From the NCBI RefSeq assembly GCF_946407605.1, contig NZ_CAMJOS010000013.1, positions 1 through 64,000 of the forward strand: a DNA stretch of 64,000 nt. Reading direction: 5' to 3'. This document shows positions 43,277-52,850 of this stretch, piece after piece. Within the stretch, counting starts at the first letter, position 1. Every line of letters begins with the position of its first letter. Source of the DNA: an uncultured Prevotella sp. (GTDB lineage Bacteria > Bacteroidota > Bacteroidia > Bacteroidales > Bacteroidaceae). Under the pieces are notes generated by a model, which was not told where the DNA came from, did not search any database, and worked only from the letters and a program-made list of their open reading frames with translations. The translations under genes were made by a program, and so were the position numbers.

Positions 43277-46200
43277 TTTACTTCTACGATTTTATTGCTA
43301 TAGACAAACCATAAGAAACCTGATACATGAGGCATTCCCATCTGTCGGAGCAGGTCCATGTATTCGCGCACTTGGTCGTGATAGCCGCTATGTTCACTAC
43401 CGAACTTGAAGTCAACGACAATAGTCTCTTTACCGTCGGTCATTACACGGTCAGGTCGCCGTTCTATGGCATCGGGAGTCAGTATGGCACACTCGTTAAA
43501 TAGCTTCCAACGGTCTGAGAACCATCGTGCTACACGAGGGTGGGAGAGTCGTTTACGAATCATATCTTCCAAGCGTTGGGGTGTGACACTCTGGTTATAA
43601 AGGATACCCTCCTGTTCAAGGTTCTTCAGCGCCTGATCGATATCGGCGGAGGTGCGGATGTTTGCGAATACCTGATGAAGCACGCTGCCCAACTGGATGT
43701 AGTCTGTTGGCTGTGCCTGCTCGTCATCGTTTGTCATCGAGGCAAACTCCTTACTTTTATTACTTTGTCGGAACTCGACTTGCTGTTTGAAAGGCTCTAT
43801 CTTGATGTCGACAGGTGTGGGGGGCTGTAAAAAGGGATTCTTTTCCTTTTCTTTTTGCTCAGAAGGCTGCTGGTATATAGGTAAATGTCCGAATGCAAAA
43901 TGAAGTGCTGTTTCTGTGTTTTCAAGACCTTCGAGCATGATATTGGAATAACCTTCTTTCTCAAGTACTTCGGGCACAAGAGGTAGAACTTGCTCGATGA
44001 GTGCGGAGCGAGTTCCTGAAGCATTTCTACGGCCAATGACAAAGAGACTCTCTGAGGCACGTGTGAAGGCCACATAGAGTAAATTGAGATTATCGATGGT
44101 GTTTTGCTGGTGCTCCAGTTCATAGTCTTGCTGATAGATGGTGCCAGTCATACCTTTCGCACTATAGTCGATGGGAGCAATAGGCAGTTGGTTGAATGGC
44201 TCCTGCTGGGGCGTGCACCAAAGCAAGTCAGTATGTTCGAGACGCCAGTCGCAGAATGGCAGGATGACATGCGGAAACTCCAGACCTTTCGATTTGTGGA
44301 TGCTGATGATGCGTATGCCGTTGACTTCTGGACTCTGTATGGGTTTGGCGCACAGAGTCTCGTCCCATTCGTTCAGGAACGTAGGAAGGTCGGTGGTCTC
44401 TTCGTTGATAAATGTGGCTAGCTGATCGAAGAAAGCACAGAGATAGGCGGTCTGTCCGCTGGTTTGTTCCAGATGGAAGATGACATAGAGTCTTTCTGCC
44501 AGTTCGTAGAGTGGCATTCTCAACAGTTGCTCTGTATAGTCAGTAAACTCAGCTGGCAGTTCGCCGTCAAGTCTGCCTGAAGCGTATTTTGCCAGATAGG
44601 CACGTGCTATATCATCGTCAGGATTAGCTAACACACGCATTGCCTGAATGATGATAGTAACAGCTGGTGAGGCATCAAGTCGGAAAGCCTCGTCACTCAC
44701 CACATTAACGTCGGGCATCGTCTGCATCAGGTAGTTGGCAATAGCGGGGATGAGACTATTGGTCCTGACGAGGATGGCTATTTTTGTAGCAGGCACCTGC
44801 TGATCGAGTAATGTTTTTATCTGAGTGACGATAGCGTCAAGTGTAACCTGCTGATAGTCTTTCGCAGGCAGCATATTAATTTCGACTATACCAGTATTAA
44901 GACTCTCGTCAGGATAGTATTGATGAACGTCATCATAGGCGCTGACTTCTTCTATCTTTGCTGCTTGTTCGAAAAAGACATTGTTGAAGTCTATAACGAT
45001 GCGCGAAGAACGATAGTTGGTGTCCAGCGGTTTTTCTTCAATCAGTTGGTCGGCATGAGGAAACTCGTTCTTTATGCCAGCCAAGAGACGCCAGTCGCCG
45101 TTGCGCCATCGGTAGATGCTTTGTTTGACGTCACCTACAATAAGATTGGAGGAGCCTTCATGGCTCATTGCCTCTTGTAGTAGCACTTTGAAGTTTTTCC
45201 ACTGAATGGTCGATGTGTCCTGAAACTCGTCAATCATGATATGCTCCAGTTGTGTTCCAATCTTTTCGAAAATAAAAGGCGAGTCGCTGCCGTCAATCAG
45301 ATCATGTAGTAATTGTTGGGTGTCGCTAAGCAAGAAGCGGTTTGCATTGGTGTTTAGTTCATGTACCTTGGCTTCGATGCTGCTCAACAGGCGTAGCTGA
45401 CTGAGATGACGCAGGGTGAGGTCTGCACTTTTATATAATAGGTGTTGACGTGGTTGCTCTTCAATAGCCATTCGGAGTAGCGGTCCCAGTTCACTCTCTA
45501 CCAGTGCATGAATAAATTCTGGGCGGCTACATGATTTGGTGTACCACTTCGAAGGGTTACCATTCGCATCGGTTACGCTTTGGGTTAAGATGCTTTCATC
45601 GAACTTTCCATCGCGTATCTTCAAGAAGATAGAGCAAACTCCACGACTCTTATTGGCGAAATCTTCGACAGTAATACCTTCGCGTTCGATGATATTGAAA
45701 AAAGAATCGGCTATATCGTGCATGCGCTTTTCGGCATCCTGACGTATCTCACGGAGCTGCTTGGTATAGTCATCGAAGAAGTTCTTCTGGTCCATCACCT
45801 TATTGAGTTGATGACTTTGCTGCTTGTAATAATCGCGGAAGATGGTGCGTCCAAACTGCTTGATTTGTGAGATGACATTCCAGGAGCGATCGTCTTTGAT
45901 GTTGTCCATGATATAGCGCAAAAGCCACTGTAGCATCTGGTCGGTGACCTTCAGACTATCTATAAGCTGGTCAACAGCCGTCTCTTCCACCTGAATGTCA
46001 TTGAGTCCCACACGCAGGTTGGCAGTCAAATCGAGTTCGCGGGCCAGATTACGCAACACGCTCTGGAAGAAAGAGTCGATAGTTTCAACACGGAAATAAC
46101 TATAGTTATGCAACAACTGATGCAGGGCAATGCCTGCCTGTTTGCGTACAAACTCGGGTGAGACATTGAGCTCCTTACATATTTTATTAGTATACTTCTT

Positions 46201-46407
46201 AGAATTGTCCAGACCTCTCGAGATGCCATACAACTGACTCAGTATGCGCATCTTCATTTCTTCCGTCGCCTTGTTGGTAAAGGTTACGGCTAGAGTTTGC
46301 CTGTAGGCCTGAGGATTCTGAACTAGAAGTTTGATATATTCAACAGCCAGTGTAAAGGTCTTTCCACTGCCTGCGCTGGCTTTATATACAACAAGTGGTT
46401 TTACCAT
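43273..46407 (-). CDS. addA: AddA-like UvrD-family helicase-nuclease
   Basis: 1044 residues. Walker A KASAGSGKTF at residues 9-18, TFTNKATEEMKMRI, Walker B IMIDEFQDTS, GDVKQSIYRWRNGD, and helicase motif VI region NLLYVAFTRASESLFV place it in superfamily 1A. The C-terminus carries a RecB-like nuclease core, RPDRVM...IVVDFKFG...YHDQVREYMDLL. It is the motor/nuclease partner of AddB for double-strand-break repair. The 5' end overlaps the upstream outer-membrane gene by 7 bp and the 3' end overlaps addB by 4 bp. Confidence 0.9.
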   Translation of the reverse strand: MVKPLVVYKASAGSGKTFTLAVEYIKLLVQNPQAYRQTLAVTFTNKATEEMKMRILSQLYGISRGLDNSKKYTNKICKELNVSPEFVRKQAGIALHQLLHNYSYFRVETIDSFFQSVLRNLARELDLTANLRVGLNDIQVEETAVDQLIDSLKVTDQMLQWLLRYIMDNIKDDRSWNVISQIKQFGRTIFRDYYKQQSHQLNKVMDQKNFFDDYTKQLREIRQDAEKRMHDIADSFFNIIEREGITVEDFANKSRGVCSIFLKIRDGKFDESILTQSVTDANGNPSKWYTKSCSRPEFIHALVESELGPLLRMAIEEQPRQHLLYKSADLTLRHLSQLRLLSSIEAKVHELNTNANRFLLSDTQQLLHDLIDGSDSPFIFEKIGTQLEHIMIDEFQDTSTIQWKNFKVLLQEAMSHEGSSNLIVGDVKQSIYRWRNGDWRLLAGIKNEFPHADQLIEEKPLDTNYRSSRIVIDFNNVFFEQAAKIEEVSAYDDVHQYYPDESLNTGIVEINMLPAKDYQQVTLDAIVTQIKTLLDQQVPATKIAILVRTNSLIPAIANYLMQTMPDVNVVSDEAFRLDASPAVTIIIQAMRVLANPDDDIARAYLAKYASGRLDGELPAEFTDYTEQLLRMPLYELAERLYVIFHLEQTSGQTAYLCAFFDQLATFINEETTDLPTFLNEWDETLCAKPIQSPEVNGIRIISIHKSKGLEFPHVILPFCDWRLEHTDLLWCTPQQEPFNQLPIAPIDYSAKGMTGTIYQQDYELEHQQNTIDNLNLLYVAFTRASESLFVIGRRNASGTRSALIEQVLPLVPEVLEKEGYSNIMLEGLENTETALHFAFGHLPIYQQPSEQKEKEKNPFLQPPTPVDIKIEPFKQQVEFRQSNKSKEFASMTNDDEQAQPTDYIQLGSVLHQVFANIRTSADIDQALKNLEQEGILYNQSVTPQRLEDMIRKRLSHPRVARWFSDRWKLFNECAILTPDAIERRPDRVMTDGKETIVVDFKFGSEHSGYHDQVREYMDLLRQMGMPHVSGFLWFVYSNKIVEVK

Positions 46408-48503
46408 CTGTGGAATAATTCAATAGTAAACTTACAGCCCATCTCCTGATACTGTGTGTTTAAGAAGCTAGCGAAAATACCCATAGATAAGAAACGACAC
46501 GAGAATCCGTAGCCGAGTTCAGAATACTGCCGTGTGTGATCAATGGAGAGCGTGCTCAGATAAATTCTCTCACGTTCTACAAGGCGTCCGACAACGGGTG
46601 TGAGGAAGGCTCCCAATAGTGGGGCTTCGTAAGACAAATGTCCACGAATATAATATCTTGACTCATTATACAATCTTGAACTTAACAGTTGGAAGTCGCC
46701 CGACCAGTCATCGTCCCATCCTTCAGGCATGTTGTTGGCACGGAAGTTGGCGAAGTCAAGGAAGTAGTTGCTCGATTTCGCGGTATAGACACCGGCTCCT
46801 AAACGGGCATTTATTTGCTCGGTGCGTCGCATGCGGTATTTATAGGAAGCATCAGCCTCCCAGCGCTCGTAGTTTATGTAGTTGCTCTTCAACTTAATAC
46901 CTCGTTCATAATTAATGGTAAAGTAAGGTGCCGATTCCCAAGGGTTCAGTTTCAGTGTGATTGATGGAGCGGCAGAATAGTACTTGGTGAACTTGCCATA
47001 CTGCTCCATTGCGTCGGGATTAATAGCACGACGTTGGTGAAGCATAATACCTGACTTGATTGTCATCCAGTCATTGGGCTTGATGTGATGATAGATGCTT
47101 AGGTAATAGTCATCGAAGACGTCAAGATCTTTTTCTTCCAATTCTTCCAATTCTCCGTATTCTTCCTTAATTTCATCGAGAACACTTGAATTACCTATTC
47201 GGTTGTCTTTACCAACGGTGACATCGATGCCGGCGTCTTTATCAGAGTTGTAGATATAACGTAAGGGGGCAGTGAAATAAAACTCGTTCAACTTGAAGTT
47301 ATAACCTATCTGCGGACGGAGTGTCACCCACGACCAATCATTGAAATCATAGCAGGCATAGAACTTCATCTTGTAAGACAGACCCTTGCTACGACTATAA
47401 CTGATATATTGCGGGTCGATGATAGATGACATGTCTAATGACAGATTTTTGCTGCGATATCCATGACTGCTGAACAGATTTTCGCCTATCAGGTCCCAAC
47501 CAATTTCCTTTAGATAATCATGATGTTTCTTCTCAATTTCTTCTTCGCCTTCCTCTTCGATTTTCTTTTTACCTACCAATGTGGCGCTGATGCTGAGAGT
47601 GTCAACTTCCTCCTCTTCTTCCTCAAGGGTATCTTCTTGCTCAACTAGCAAACCTTTCTTGCGGGCCCAGTCCTCAAAGATATTGATTTCCTCTTCAGTC
47701 AAACTGATAGGACGTACGGAATCCATTAGCGCTCTGTCATCTTCCACATCAACGGTATCGGGTAGAGTGACTGGACAGTCGAAAACAGCTTCGAAATGTG
47801 ATGTGATATGATTACCGGCAAACTTAAACACAATATCAGTGATGCTGTATTTAGGGAGTAACGCACGCAGTCCTTCCTCACCTTGCATGGTAAGCGTCTG
47901 GAAGTGAATCATGTCGAACTCACCTTCCATCTCAGCCTGATCAATACGACCAGTGCCCTGATCTATAGTAGCTTTACCAATTACCAGCTGGGTGTTGGGC
48001 ACAATCTTTGGACGGAAATAGAGTCGTGCCTGATTATGTGACAGGGGAACCACTGAATAATTGTAGTAGATTCGGTTCTCACGACAGAATGGTGAGAGAA
48101 TATGATCTTCATACAGCGTGGTGCCATAAAGGTCGGGTGTCATAAACTTTACCAACACAGGCATGAGGTGACGGTTACGGCTGATAGTGGAATTGTAAAC
48201 CTGCTGCTTATTAGTATAGTCGCCAACGGTTCGGAAAGTGAAACGACCATATTGCTCGCTAACAAGTGTCCTATCTCCATCGGCCATCTTATACATATTA
48301 GGTATTGCCCAAAGTGTCACATTTCGCCTGTAAGTCTGATAGATATGCTTCATATAGACGTTGGTAGAGAAGCCGTTAACGTCCTGAGTATAATTACGTT
48401 GGAAACTGAACATGCGATTCATTACTAACGAGTCTAAACTCTCGCCAGAAGCATTAATTATCATGGCCATTGTCATGACTAAGGTTAGTAATACGCGTTT
48501 CAT
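46401..48503 (-). CDS. Outer-membrane beta-barrel protein (DUF5686-like)
   Basis: 700 residues from the ATG at 48503, chosen because it starts a signal peptide (MKRVLLTLVMTMAMIINASGES) and the upstream in-frame ATG at 48539 precedes the promoter. An N-terminal periplasmic part (~25-260, with SPFCRENRIYYNY and MEGEFDMIHFQTL) is followed by a Glu/Lys-rich linker (DTLEEEEEEVDTL...EEEGEEEIEKKHH) and a C-terminal barrel rich in alternating aromatic strands ending in FTIELFHRW, a terminal aromatic residue typical of BamA substrates. The family is probably DUF5686; function unknown. It overlaps addA, so it is the first gene of a four-gene run. Confidence 0.75.
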   Translation of the reverse strand: MKRVLLTLVMTMAMIINASGESLDSLVMNRMFSFQRNYTQDVNGFSTNVYMKHIYQTYRRNVTLWAIPNMYKMADGDRTLVSEQYGRFTFRTVGDYTNKQQVYNSTISRNRHLMPVLVKFMTPDLYGTTLYEDHILSPFCRENRIYYNYSVVPLSHNQARLYFRPKIVPNTQLVIGKATIDQGTGRIDQAEMEGEFDMIHFQTLTMQGEEGLRALLPKYSITDIVFKFAGNHITSHFEAVFDCPVTLPDTVDVEDDRALMDSVRPISLTEEEINIFEDWARKKGLLVEQEDTLEEEEEEVDTLSISATLVGKKKIEEEGEEEIEKKHHDYLKEIGWDLIGENLFSSHGYRSKNLSLDMSSIIDPQYISYSRSKGLSYKMKFYACYDFNDWSWVTLRPQIGYNFKLNEFYFTAPLRYIYNSDKDAGIDVTVGKDNRIGNSSVLDEIKEEYGELEELEEKDLDVFDDYYLSIYHHIKPNDWMTIKSGIMLHQRRAINPDAMEQYGKFTKYYSAAPSITLKLNPWESAPYFTINYERGIKLKSNYINYERWEADASYKYRMRRTEQINARLGAGVYTAKSSNYFLDFANFRANNMPEGWDDDWSGDFQLLSSRLYNESRYYIRGHLSYEAPLLGAFLTPVVGRLVERERIYLSTLSIDHTRQYSELGYGFSCRFLSMGIFASFLNTQYQEMGCKFTIELFHRW

Positions 48504-48508
48504 AGCAG

Positions 48509-48516
48509 CAAAGGTA
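48509..48516 (-). promoter_or_regulatory. -7 element of the OMP-addAB-tex operon
   Basis: On the - strand TACCTTTG ends 5 nt before the ATG, and an ATTG lies ~20 bp upstream. The mRNA would be leaderless or nearly so. Confidence 0.65.
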
Positions 48517-48550
48517 CACAAAAAGAATGAAACGACCAATAGAATGATAC

Positions 48551-48592
48551 TAAAAAAATAAAGAAGTCACGAAAAAACTTTCCATGACTTCT
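48551..48592 (-). terminator. rpoD terminator
   Basis: On the - strand AGAAGTCA pairs with TGACTTCT across a 15-nt loop, followed by TTATTTTTTT. Confidence 0.85.
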
Positions 48593-48617
48593 TGTTTTCC
48601 TGTTTTGAGTATATTGT

Positions 48618-49490
48618 TTAACCCAGATATTTCATCAGAATTTTGGCGTTGCCTGAGTCGCGAAGTTTAGCGATACTCTTCTCACGAATTTGACGAACAC
48701 GCTCGCGGGTGAGTCCCAGTTCGTCGCCAATTTCCTCAAGGCCTTTCTCGTGACAGCCTATACCAAAACACTCGCGGATGATGATAATCTCACGGTCTTT
48801 CAGTACTTTTGAAAGAACAGAGTTCAGCTCTTGGGCCATCGACTCGTGGTCAACCTGACGGTCTGTACGACTATCATCGCCAGAGGCCATCACGTCGAGC
48901 ATACAATTGTCCTCACCATCTTGGAAAGGAGCGTCGATAGACACATGGTGACTATCGGCCTGCATTGACTGTCCAATCTTCTCCTCGTCGATGTCTGTCA
49001 TCTCGGCCAACTCACTGACAGAGGGATGACGTTGGTTCTCCTGCTCAAACTTGTTGATTTCGTGATTAATCTTATTAAGAGAGCCTACCTGATTCAGCGG
49101 CAGACGCACAATACGGCTCTGCTCTGCGATAGCCTGCAGAATGCTTTGACGAATCCACCATACGGCATAAGAGATAAACTTAAAACCTCGTGTCTCATCA
49201 AACTTCTGAGCAGCCTTAATCAGACCAATATTACCCTCGTCAATCAAATCAGTAAGCGTAAGACCCTGGTGCTGATACTGCTTTGCCACTGAAACGACAA
49301 AACGCAGATTAGCTGTTACCAACTTATCCTTAGCACGCTCGCCTTCGAGTCCGCCTTTACGAATCTTCTGTGCCAACTCAATCTCTTCATCAATACTGAT
49401 GAGAGGAGCACGTCCAATTTCGACAAGATACTTGTCAAGTGCTTCACTCGAACGGTTGGTGATACTCTTCTGAATTTTTAGTTGTCTCAT
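48618..49490 (-). CDS. rpoD: Primary sigma factor RpoD (Bacteroidetes type)
   Basis: 290 residues, the short primary sigma-70 typical of Bacteroidetes, which lacks the long region 1.1. Region 1.2 (SEALDKYLVEIGRAPLIS), region 2 (DLIDEGNIGLIKAAQKFDETRGFKFISYAVWWIRQSI), region 3 (PSVSELAEMTDIDE) and region 4 helix-turn-helix (LEEIGDELGLTRERVRQI) are intact. It directs recognition of the -33/-7 promoters seen throughout this window. It has its own promoter and terminator. Confidence 0.97.
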   Translation of the reverse strand: MRQLKIQKSITNRSSEALDKYLVEIGRAPLISIDEEIELAQKIRKGGLEGERAKDKLVTANLRFVVSVAKQYQHQGLTLTDLIDEGNIGLIKAAQKFDETRGFKFISYAVWWIRQSILQAIAEQSRIVRLPLNQVGSLNKINHEINKFEQENQRHPSVSELAEMTDIDEEKIGQSMQADSHHVSIDAPFQDGEDNCMLDVMASGDDSRTDRQVDHESMAQELNSVLSKVLKDREIIIIRECFGIGCHEKGLEEIGDELGLTRERVRQIREKSIAKLRDSGNAKILMKYLG

Positions 49491-49565
49491 CTTCTGTACC
49501 TCAAATTTTTAAACTAACTGCCTGATATTTAGGTCTATACCTTATAATACTTCAATTTGCGGATG

Positions 49566-49573
49566 CAAAGTTA
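49566..49573 (-). promoter_or_regulatory. -7 element of rpoD
   Basis: TAACTTTG on the - strand, ~75 bp ahead of the rpoD ATG; no obvious -33 TTTG. Confidence 0.55.
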
Positions 49574-49605
49574 CTAAAAATATCGATACGTTGTTCTCCG
49601 AAAGG

Positions 49606-50931
49606 CTACTTTTTTGTGTTAAAAAATGAAAAAGCAAGCGTTTCTTGAGATATATCATTGATACAGAAGCGGGTGTCTGGTCGGTGGTTCACCAGCCATA
49701 TAATCTGTCCGTCTCTATCGCAGAGCACTAAAGTGCGACGTTTTTCGAAGATGCTGATATGGCGGTCTGTCAGATAGTCGCTCACTAATTTGGTACCTTT
49801 CATGCCAAAGGGCTGAAAGCGATCACCGGTTCTTATTGGGCGAAGAGTTAGGGGAAAATGAACTTTCGATGCGTCGAGCGAGGCCTTTGAGGGGTCCTTC
49901 TCTATATGTTGCCCATGGATTAGTTCTATACGCAGTTTAGCCGTTTCATGGTAGATATAGTTACCAGTTTCAGGAATGCGAAGGGTGGGGAGTTCGTCTG
50001 TTACAGGCTCTACCATAAGACGGCCCTGGTTGAAAGTTAGCTGATGAGAAGCCGACTGCCACTCTTTTCCAGCCTGTAGCGTGTTCAGCGACAAACTGAT
50101 GCTCTCGATGATTTTGGGAGAAAACCCCAATGGCATGAGCCATTCGAAGAGAATGCTTTCAGGCGATGGCTCCTGTATAAGCGTGTTAACGTCGATGGAA
50201 TCGTTGCTTTTGATTCTCGACAATGTTTCACGCATAGTTTCATCATAGACAGCTGCTGCCTCATTTAGTCGCTGAGCTGTGGTTAGGATTTGCTGACAGG
50301 CACTGGGGTTAATGTCTTTTAACTGTGGAATGATGTTTAGACGTATCTTGTTTCTGGTGACATCGGCCTCTAAGTTCGATGAATCCGTAATAAATGGTTG
50401 CTTCTGTTCTTCAAGCCAAGCCGTAATCTCGTTCCTGCTGACGCAGAGTAAAGGTCTTAGGATATAGCCGTTGCGGGCTTTGATGCCAGTGAGGCCATGA
50501 ATGCCAGTGCCTCGAAGTAGGTTCATGAGGATGGTTTCCACTGAGTCGTCCTGATGGTGAGCTACACAGATGCCGTCGGCTCCAATATCCTGTCGTAATT
50601 CCTCGAAATAACGATATCGTAGTTCACGTGCAGCCATTTCAATGCTTACTTGATGTATCTTGGCATATGTAATTGTGTCAAAATGAATTAAGTGAAGCTC
50701 AATGTGAAGTTGTTTGCACAGCTCTTTCACAAAGTTTTCATCTCGGTTGCTCTCATCACCTCTTAGATGAAAATTACAATGAACAGCTTCGATTTGATAG
50801 CCCATCTGGTGCATCACCATCAACATGCAAACGCTGTCTGCGCCACCACTCAAGGCAACTAGATAACGCTTCTCGCGATTAAGCAGATGCTGTCGTTCAA
50901 TAAATTGTGCTATCGTGTGGAGAAACCTCAA
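49606..50931 (-). CDS. tilS: tRNA(Ile)-lysidine synthase
   Basis: 441 residues. PP-loop SGGADS at residues 28-33, followed by CNFHLRGDES and AHHQDDSVETILMNLLRGTGIHGL, with a C-terminal TilS substrate-binding domain (GDRFQPFGMKGTKLVSDYL). It converts C34 of tRNA-Ile(CAU) to lysidine using ATP and lysine, an essential decoding step. It follows the rlmI-like gene by 31 bp, probably as one transcription unit with it and the exonuclease gene. Confidence 0.95.
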   Translation of the reverse strand: MRFLHTIAQFIERQHLLNREKRYLVALSGGADSVCMLMVMHQMGYQIEAVHCNFHLRGDESNRDENFVKELCKQLHIELHLIHFDTITYAKIHQVSIEMAARELRYRYFEELRQDIGADGICVAHHQDDSVETILMNLLRGTGIHGLTGIKARNGYILRPLLCVSRNEITAWLEEQKQPFITDSSNLEADVTRNKIRLNIIPQLKDINPSACQQILTTAQRLNEAAAVYDETMRETLSRIKSNDSIDVNTLIQEPSPESILFEWLMPLGFSPKIIESISLSLNTLQAGKEWQSASHQLTFNQGRLMVEPVTDELPTLRIPETGNYIYHETAKLRIELIHGQHIEKDPSKASLDASKVHFPLTLRPIRTGDRFQPFGMKGTKLVSDYLTDRHISIFEKRRTLVLCDRDGQIIWLVNHRPDTRFCINDISQETLAFSFFNTKK

Positions 50932-50962
50932 ACCTAAATAATCTTAGACATTATACCTCAAA

Positions 50963-52129
50963 TCATTCAACATAGAGAACAAGTCCCTTTAGATATTCGC
51001 CTTCTGGATGGAAAATGTTGATGGGATGGTCGGCAGGCTGGTGCAGCTGATGCAGGATTCGTACCTTACGTTTGGCCAATGCCGCAGCTGTGAAGACAGC
51101 ATTTCGGAAGTGGTCTTTCGTCACCACCTGCGAACAGGAGAACGTAAACAGAATACCGCCTCTCTCAATCTTCTCGAAAGCTTTTTGATTCAGGCGTGTA
51201 TAGCCTTTAAGGGCATTGTGTAAGGCACCGCGGTGCTTAGCGAATGCTGGCGGATCAAGTATTATAAGGTTATAGTCTTTGATGCCGTCCAGATATTTGA
51301 AGGCGTCTTCGCAGAATGCCTCATGTCGCGAGTCGTTAGGGAAGTTAAGTTCCACGTTGCGTCTTGTCAGTTCGATGGCTTTTGCCGAGCTGTCAACAGA
51401 GTGCACCAGTTCAGCACCACCACGCATGGCATAGAACGAGAAACCACCTGTATAACAGAACATATTCAGCACTCGCTTGCCTTTGGCGTATCTTTCCAGT
51501 AGGGCGCGGTTCTCGCGTTGGTCAACAAAGAAGCCCGTTTTCTGGCCTCGCAGCCAGTCCACATAGAACTTCAGCCCATTTTCCATTGCAATGTTATTGT
51601 CTGTCTTACCCAGCAGGAAACCGTTTTCTGGGTCCATGAAGGGTAGGGTGGTCTCGCTTTTATAATAGATGTTCGATATTCTTCCCTCCATTACCTTTGC
51701 CAGCGACTTGGCAATATCGTGACGAGCCAGGTGCATACCGATGCTGTGAGCCTGCATCACAGCGGTGTCGTCATATATATCAATGATGAGTCCTGGCAGC
51801 AGGTCACCCTCGCCGTGCACCAGTCTGAATGCGTTGGTGTTAGGATTATCGGCCAGTCCGATGTCTTTTCGCATCTGAAACGCCGACTGCAGACGTGATG
51901 TCCAGAACTGTTCGTCGATATCCACATCGTTGAAGGTCAGGACTCGTACGGCGATAGAGCCCTGCTGATAGTGGCCCACAGCGATGAAACCGCCCTTTTC
52001 GTTGACCACACGCACCACCTCTCCTTCTTCTATGCCGTTGTCGGCATGATGAATAGCACCTGAGAATATCCAAGGGTGAAAGCGAAGCAGGCTTTCTTCC
52101 TTACCGCGTTTCAGATATATTGTTTTCAT
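50963..52129 (-). CDS. rlmI: RlmI-like class I SAM-dependent rRNA (cytosine-C5) methyltransferase
   Basis: 388 residues. N-terminal PUA domain (RFHPWIFSGAI...GEVVRVVNEKGGFIAVGHY), an RlmI-type middle domain, then a Rossmann methyltransferase (NMFCYTGGFSFYAMRGGAELVHSVD, LDPPAFAKHRG) with a Cys in FTFSCSQVV, consistent with C5-cytosine methylation of 23S rRNA. The assignment to RlmI is by family likeness. Its start overlaps the end of the exonuclease gene by 29 bp. Confidence 0.87.
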   Translation of the reverse strand: MKTIYLKRGKEESLLRFHPWIFSGAIHHADNGIEEGEVVRVVNEKGGFIAVGHYQQGSIAVRVLTFNDVDIDEQFWTSRLQSAFQMRKDIGLADNPNTNAFRLVHGEGDLLPGLIIDIYDDTAVMQAHSIGMHLARHDIAKSLAKVMEGRISNIYYKSETTLPFMDPENGFLLGKTDNNIAMENGLKFYVDWLRGQKTGFFVDQRENRALLERYAKGKRVLNMFCYTGGFSFYAMRGGAELVHSVDSSAKAIELTRRNVELNFPNDSRHEAFCEDAFKYLDGIKDYNLIILDPPAFAKHRGALHNALKGYTRLNQKAFEKIERGGILFTFSCSQVVTKDHFRNAVFTAAALAKRKVRILHQLHQPADHPINIFHPEGEYLKGLVLYVE

Positions 52130-52745
52130 TTTCTTGAATAATTAGTTCGTAATCGTTTGATTCCTTTAGTCTTATCAGCTCTTCATAAATTCTGATGCAA
52201 GCCCACGCATCGGTGGCAGCATATATCTTCTGTTTGTCGCTTAGGATATCTGCTTCCCAGTTGCTGAGCTGCTGTCGCTTGCTGATTTTTTCTCCAAACA
52301 GGTTGGCATACAGCTTCTGCAGGCTCAAGTCTTCTATACCTATATCTTTGACATGATCTTGTATGTCGATGAAATGGCCGATTTTAAAATCGCCAATTTT
52401 ATGTAGTGAGTTGATGTCATCGTGCCACGAAAGGCCAATCTTCTTAACTGTCTTGTCCTCCAGCAGTTCTATGAGTGCTGGTGTGAATCCAGTGTGGTTT
52501 AATCTGAACAAGAAGCAGGTGTCAGGTGTTGCCACCTGTAGCAACGACACCTTATACTGATGTCCACGTTTGAACGAAGGTCTTGTCTCCGTATCAAATC
52601 CTAAAATCCTTTGCGACAAGAGATAGCGTACAGCCTTTTCTGTCTCTCCGGGAGTCAGAATCACAATGATTCTTCCTTCGAACTGAGCGACGGGAAGCGA
52701 CGAAATTCGCGCCTTGTCATACTTGTTATATACCGTTTTCGACAT
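52101..52745 (-). CDS. DEDDy 3'-5' exonuclease (RNase D-like)
   Basis: 214 residues consisting of a single DnaQ-like exonuclease domain. Asp51 and Glu53 in GFDTETRP, Asp109/110 in SWHDDINSL, and Tyr175/Asp179 in YAATDAWACI provide the DEDDy metal-binding set. There is no HRDC domain, so it is shorter than E. coli RNase D. RNA or DNA as substrate is uncertain. First gene of the exonuclease-rlmI-tilS run. Confidence 0.88.
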   Translation of the reverse strand: MSKTVYNKYDKARISSLPVAQFEGRIIVILTPGETEKAVRYLLSQRILGFDTETRPSFKRGHQYKVSLLQVATPDTCFLFRLNHTGFTPALIELLEDKTVKKIGLSWHDDINSLHKIGDFKIGHFIDIQDHVKDIGIEDLSLQKLYANLFGEKISKRQQLSNWEADILSDKQKIYAATDAWACIRIYEELIRLKESNDYELIIQENENNISETR

Positions 52746-52765
52746 GTTTTATTGTTTTCGAGGTG

Positions 52766-52773
52766 CAAAAATA
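52766..52773 (-). promoter_or_regulatory. -7 element of the exonuclease-rlmI-tilS unit
   Basis: TATTTTTG (TAnnTTTG) on the - strand, ~20 bp before the ATG. Divergent from the ftsK promoter. Confidence 0.6.
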
Positions 52774-52790
52774 CAAAAAAAATGTCTTTT

Positions 52791-52824
52791 TTTGATGATA
52801 ACTGATTTTTTTCGACTAATTTTG
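52791..52824 (+). promoter_or_regulatory. ftsK promoter
   Basis: TTTG (52791-52794), 22-bp spacer, TAATTTTG (52817-52824), 26 bp before the ATG. The spacer is slightly longer than usual. Confidence 0.6.
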
Positions 52825-52850
52825 CAGAAGAATTAACAATAAGAAGAAAA

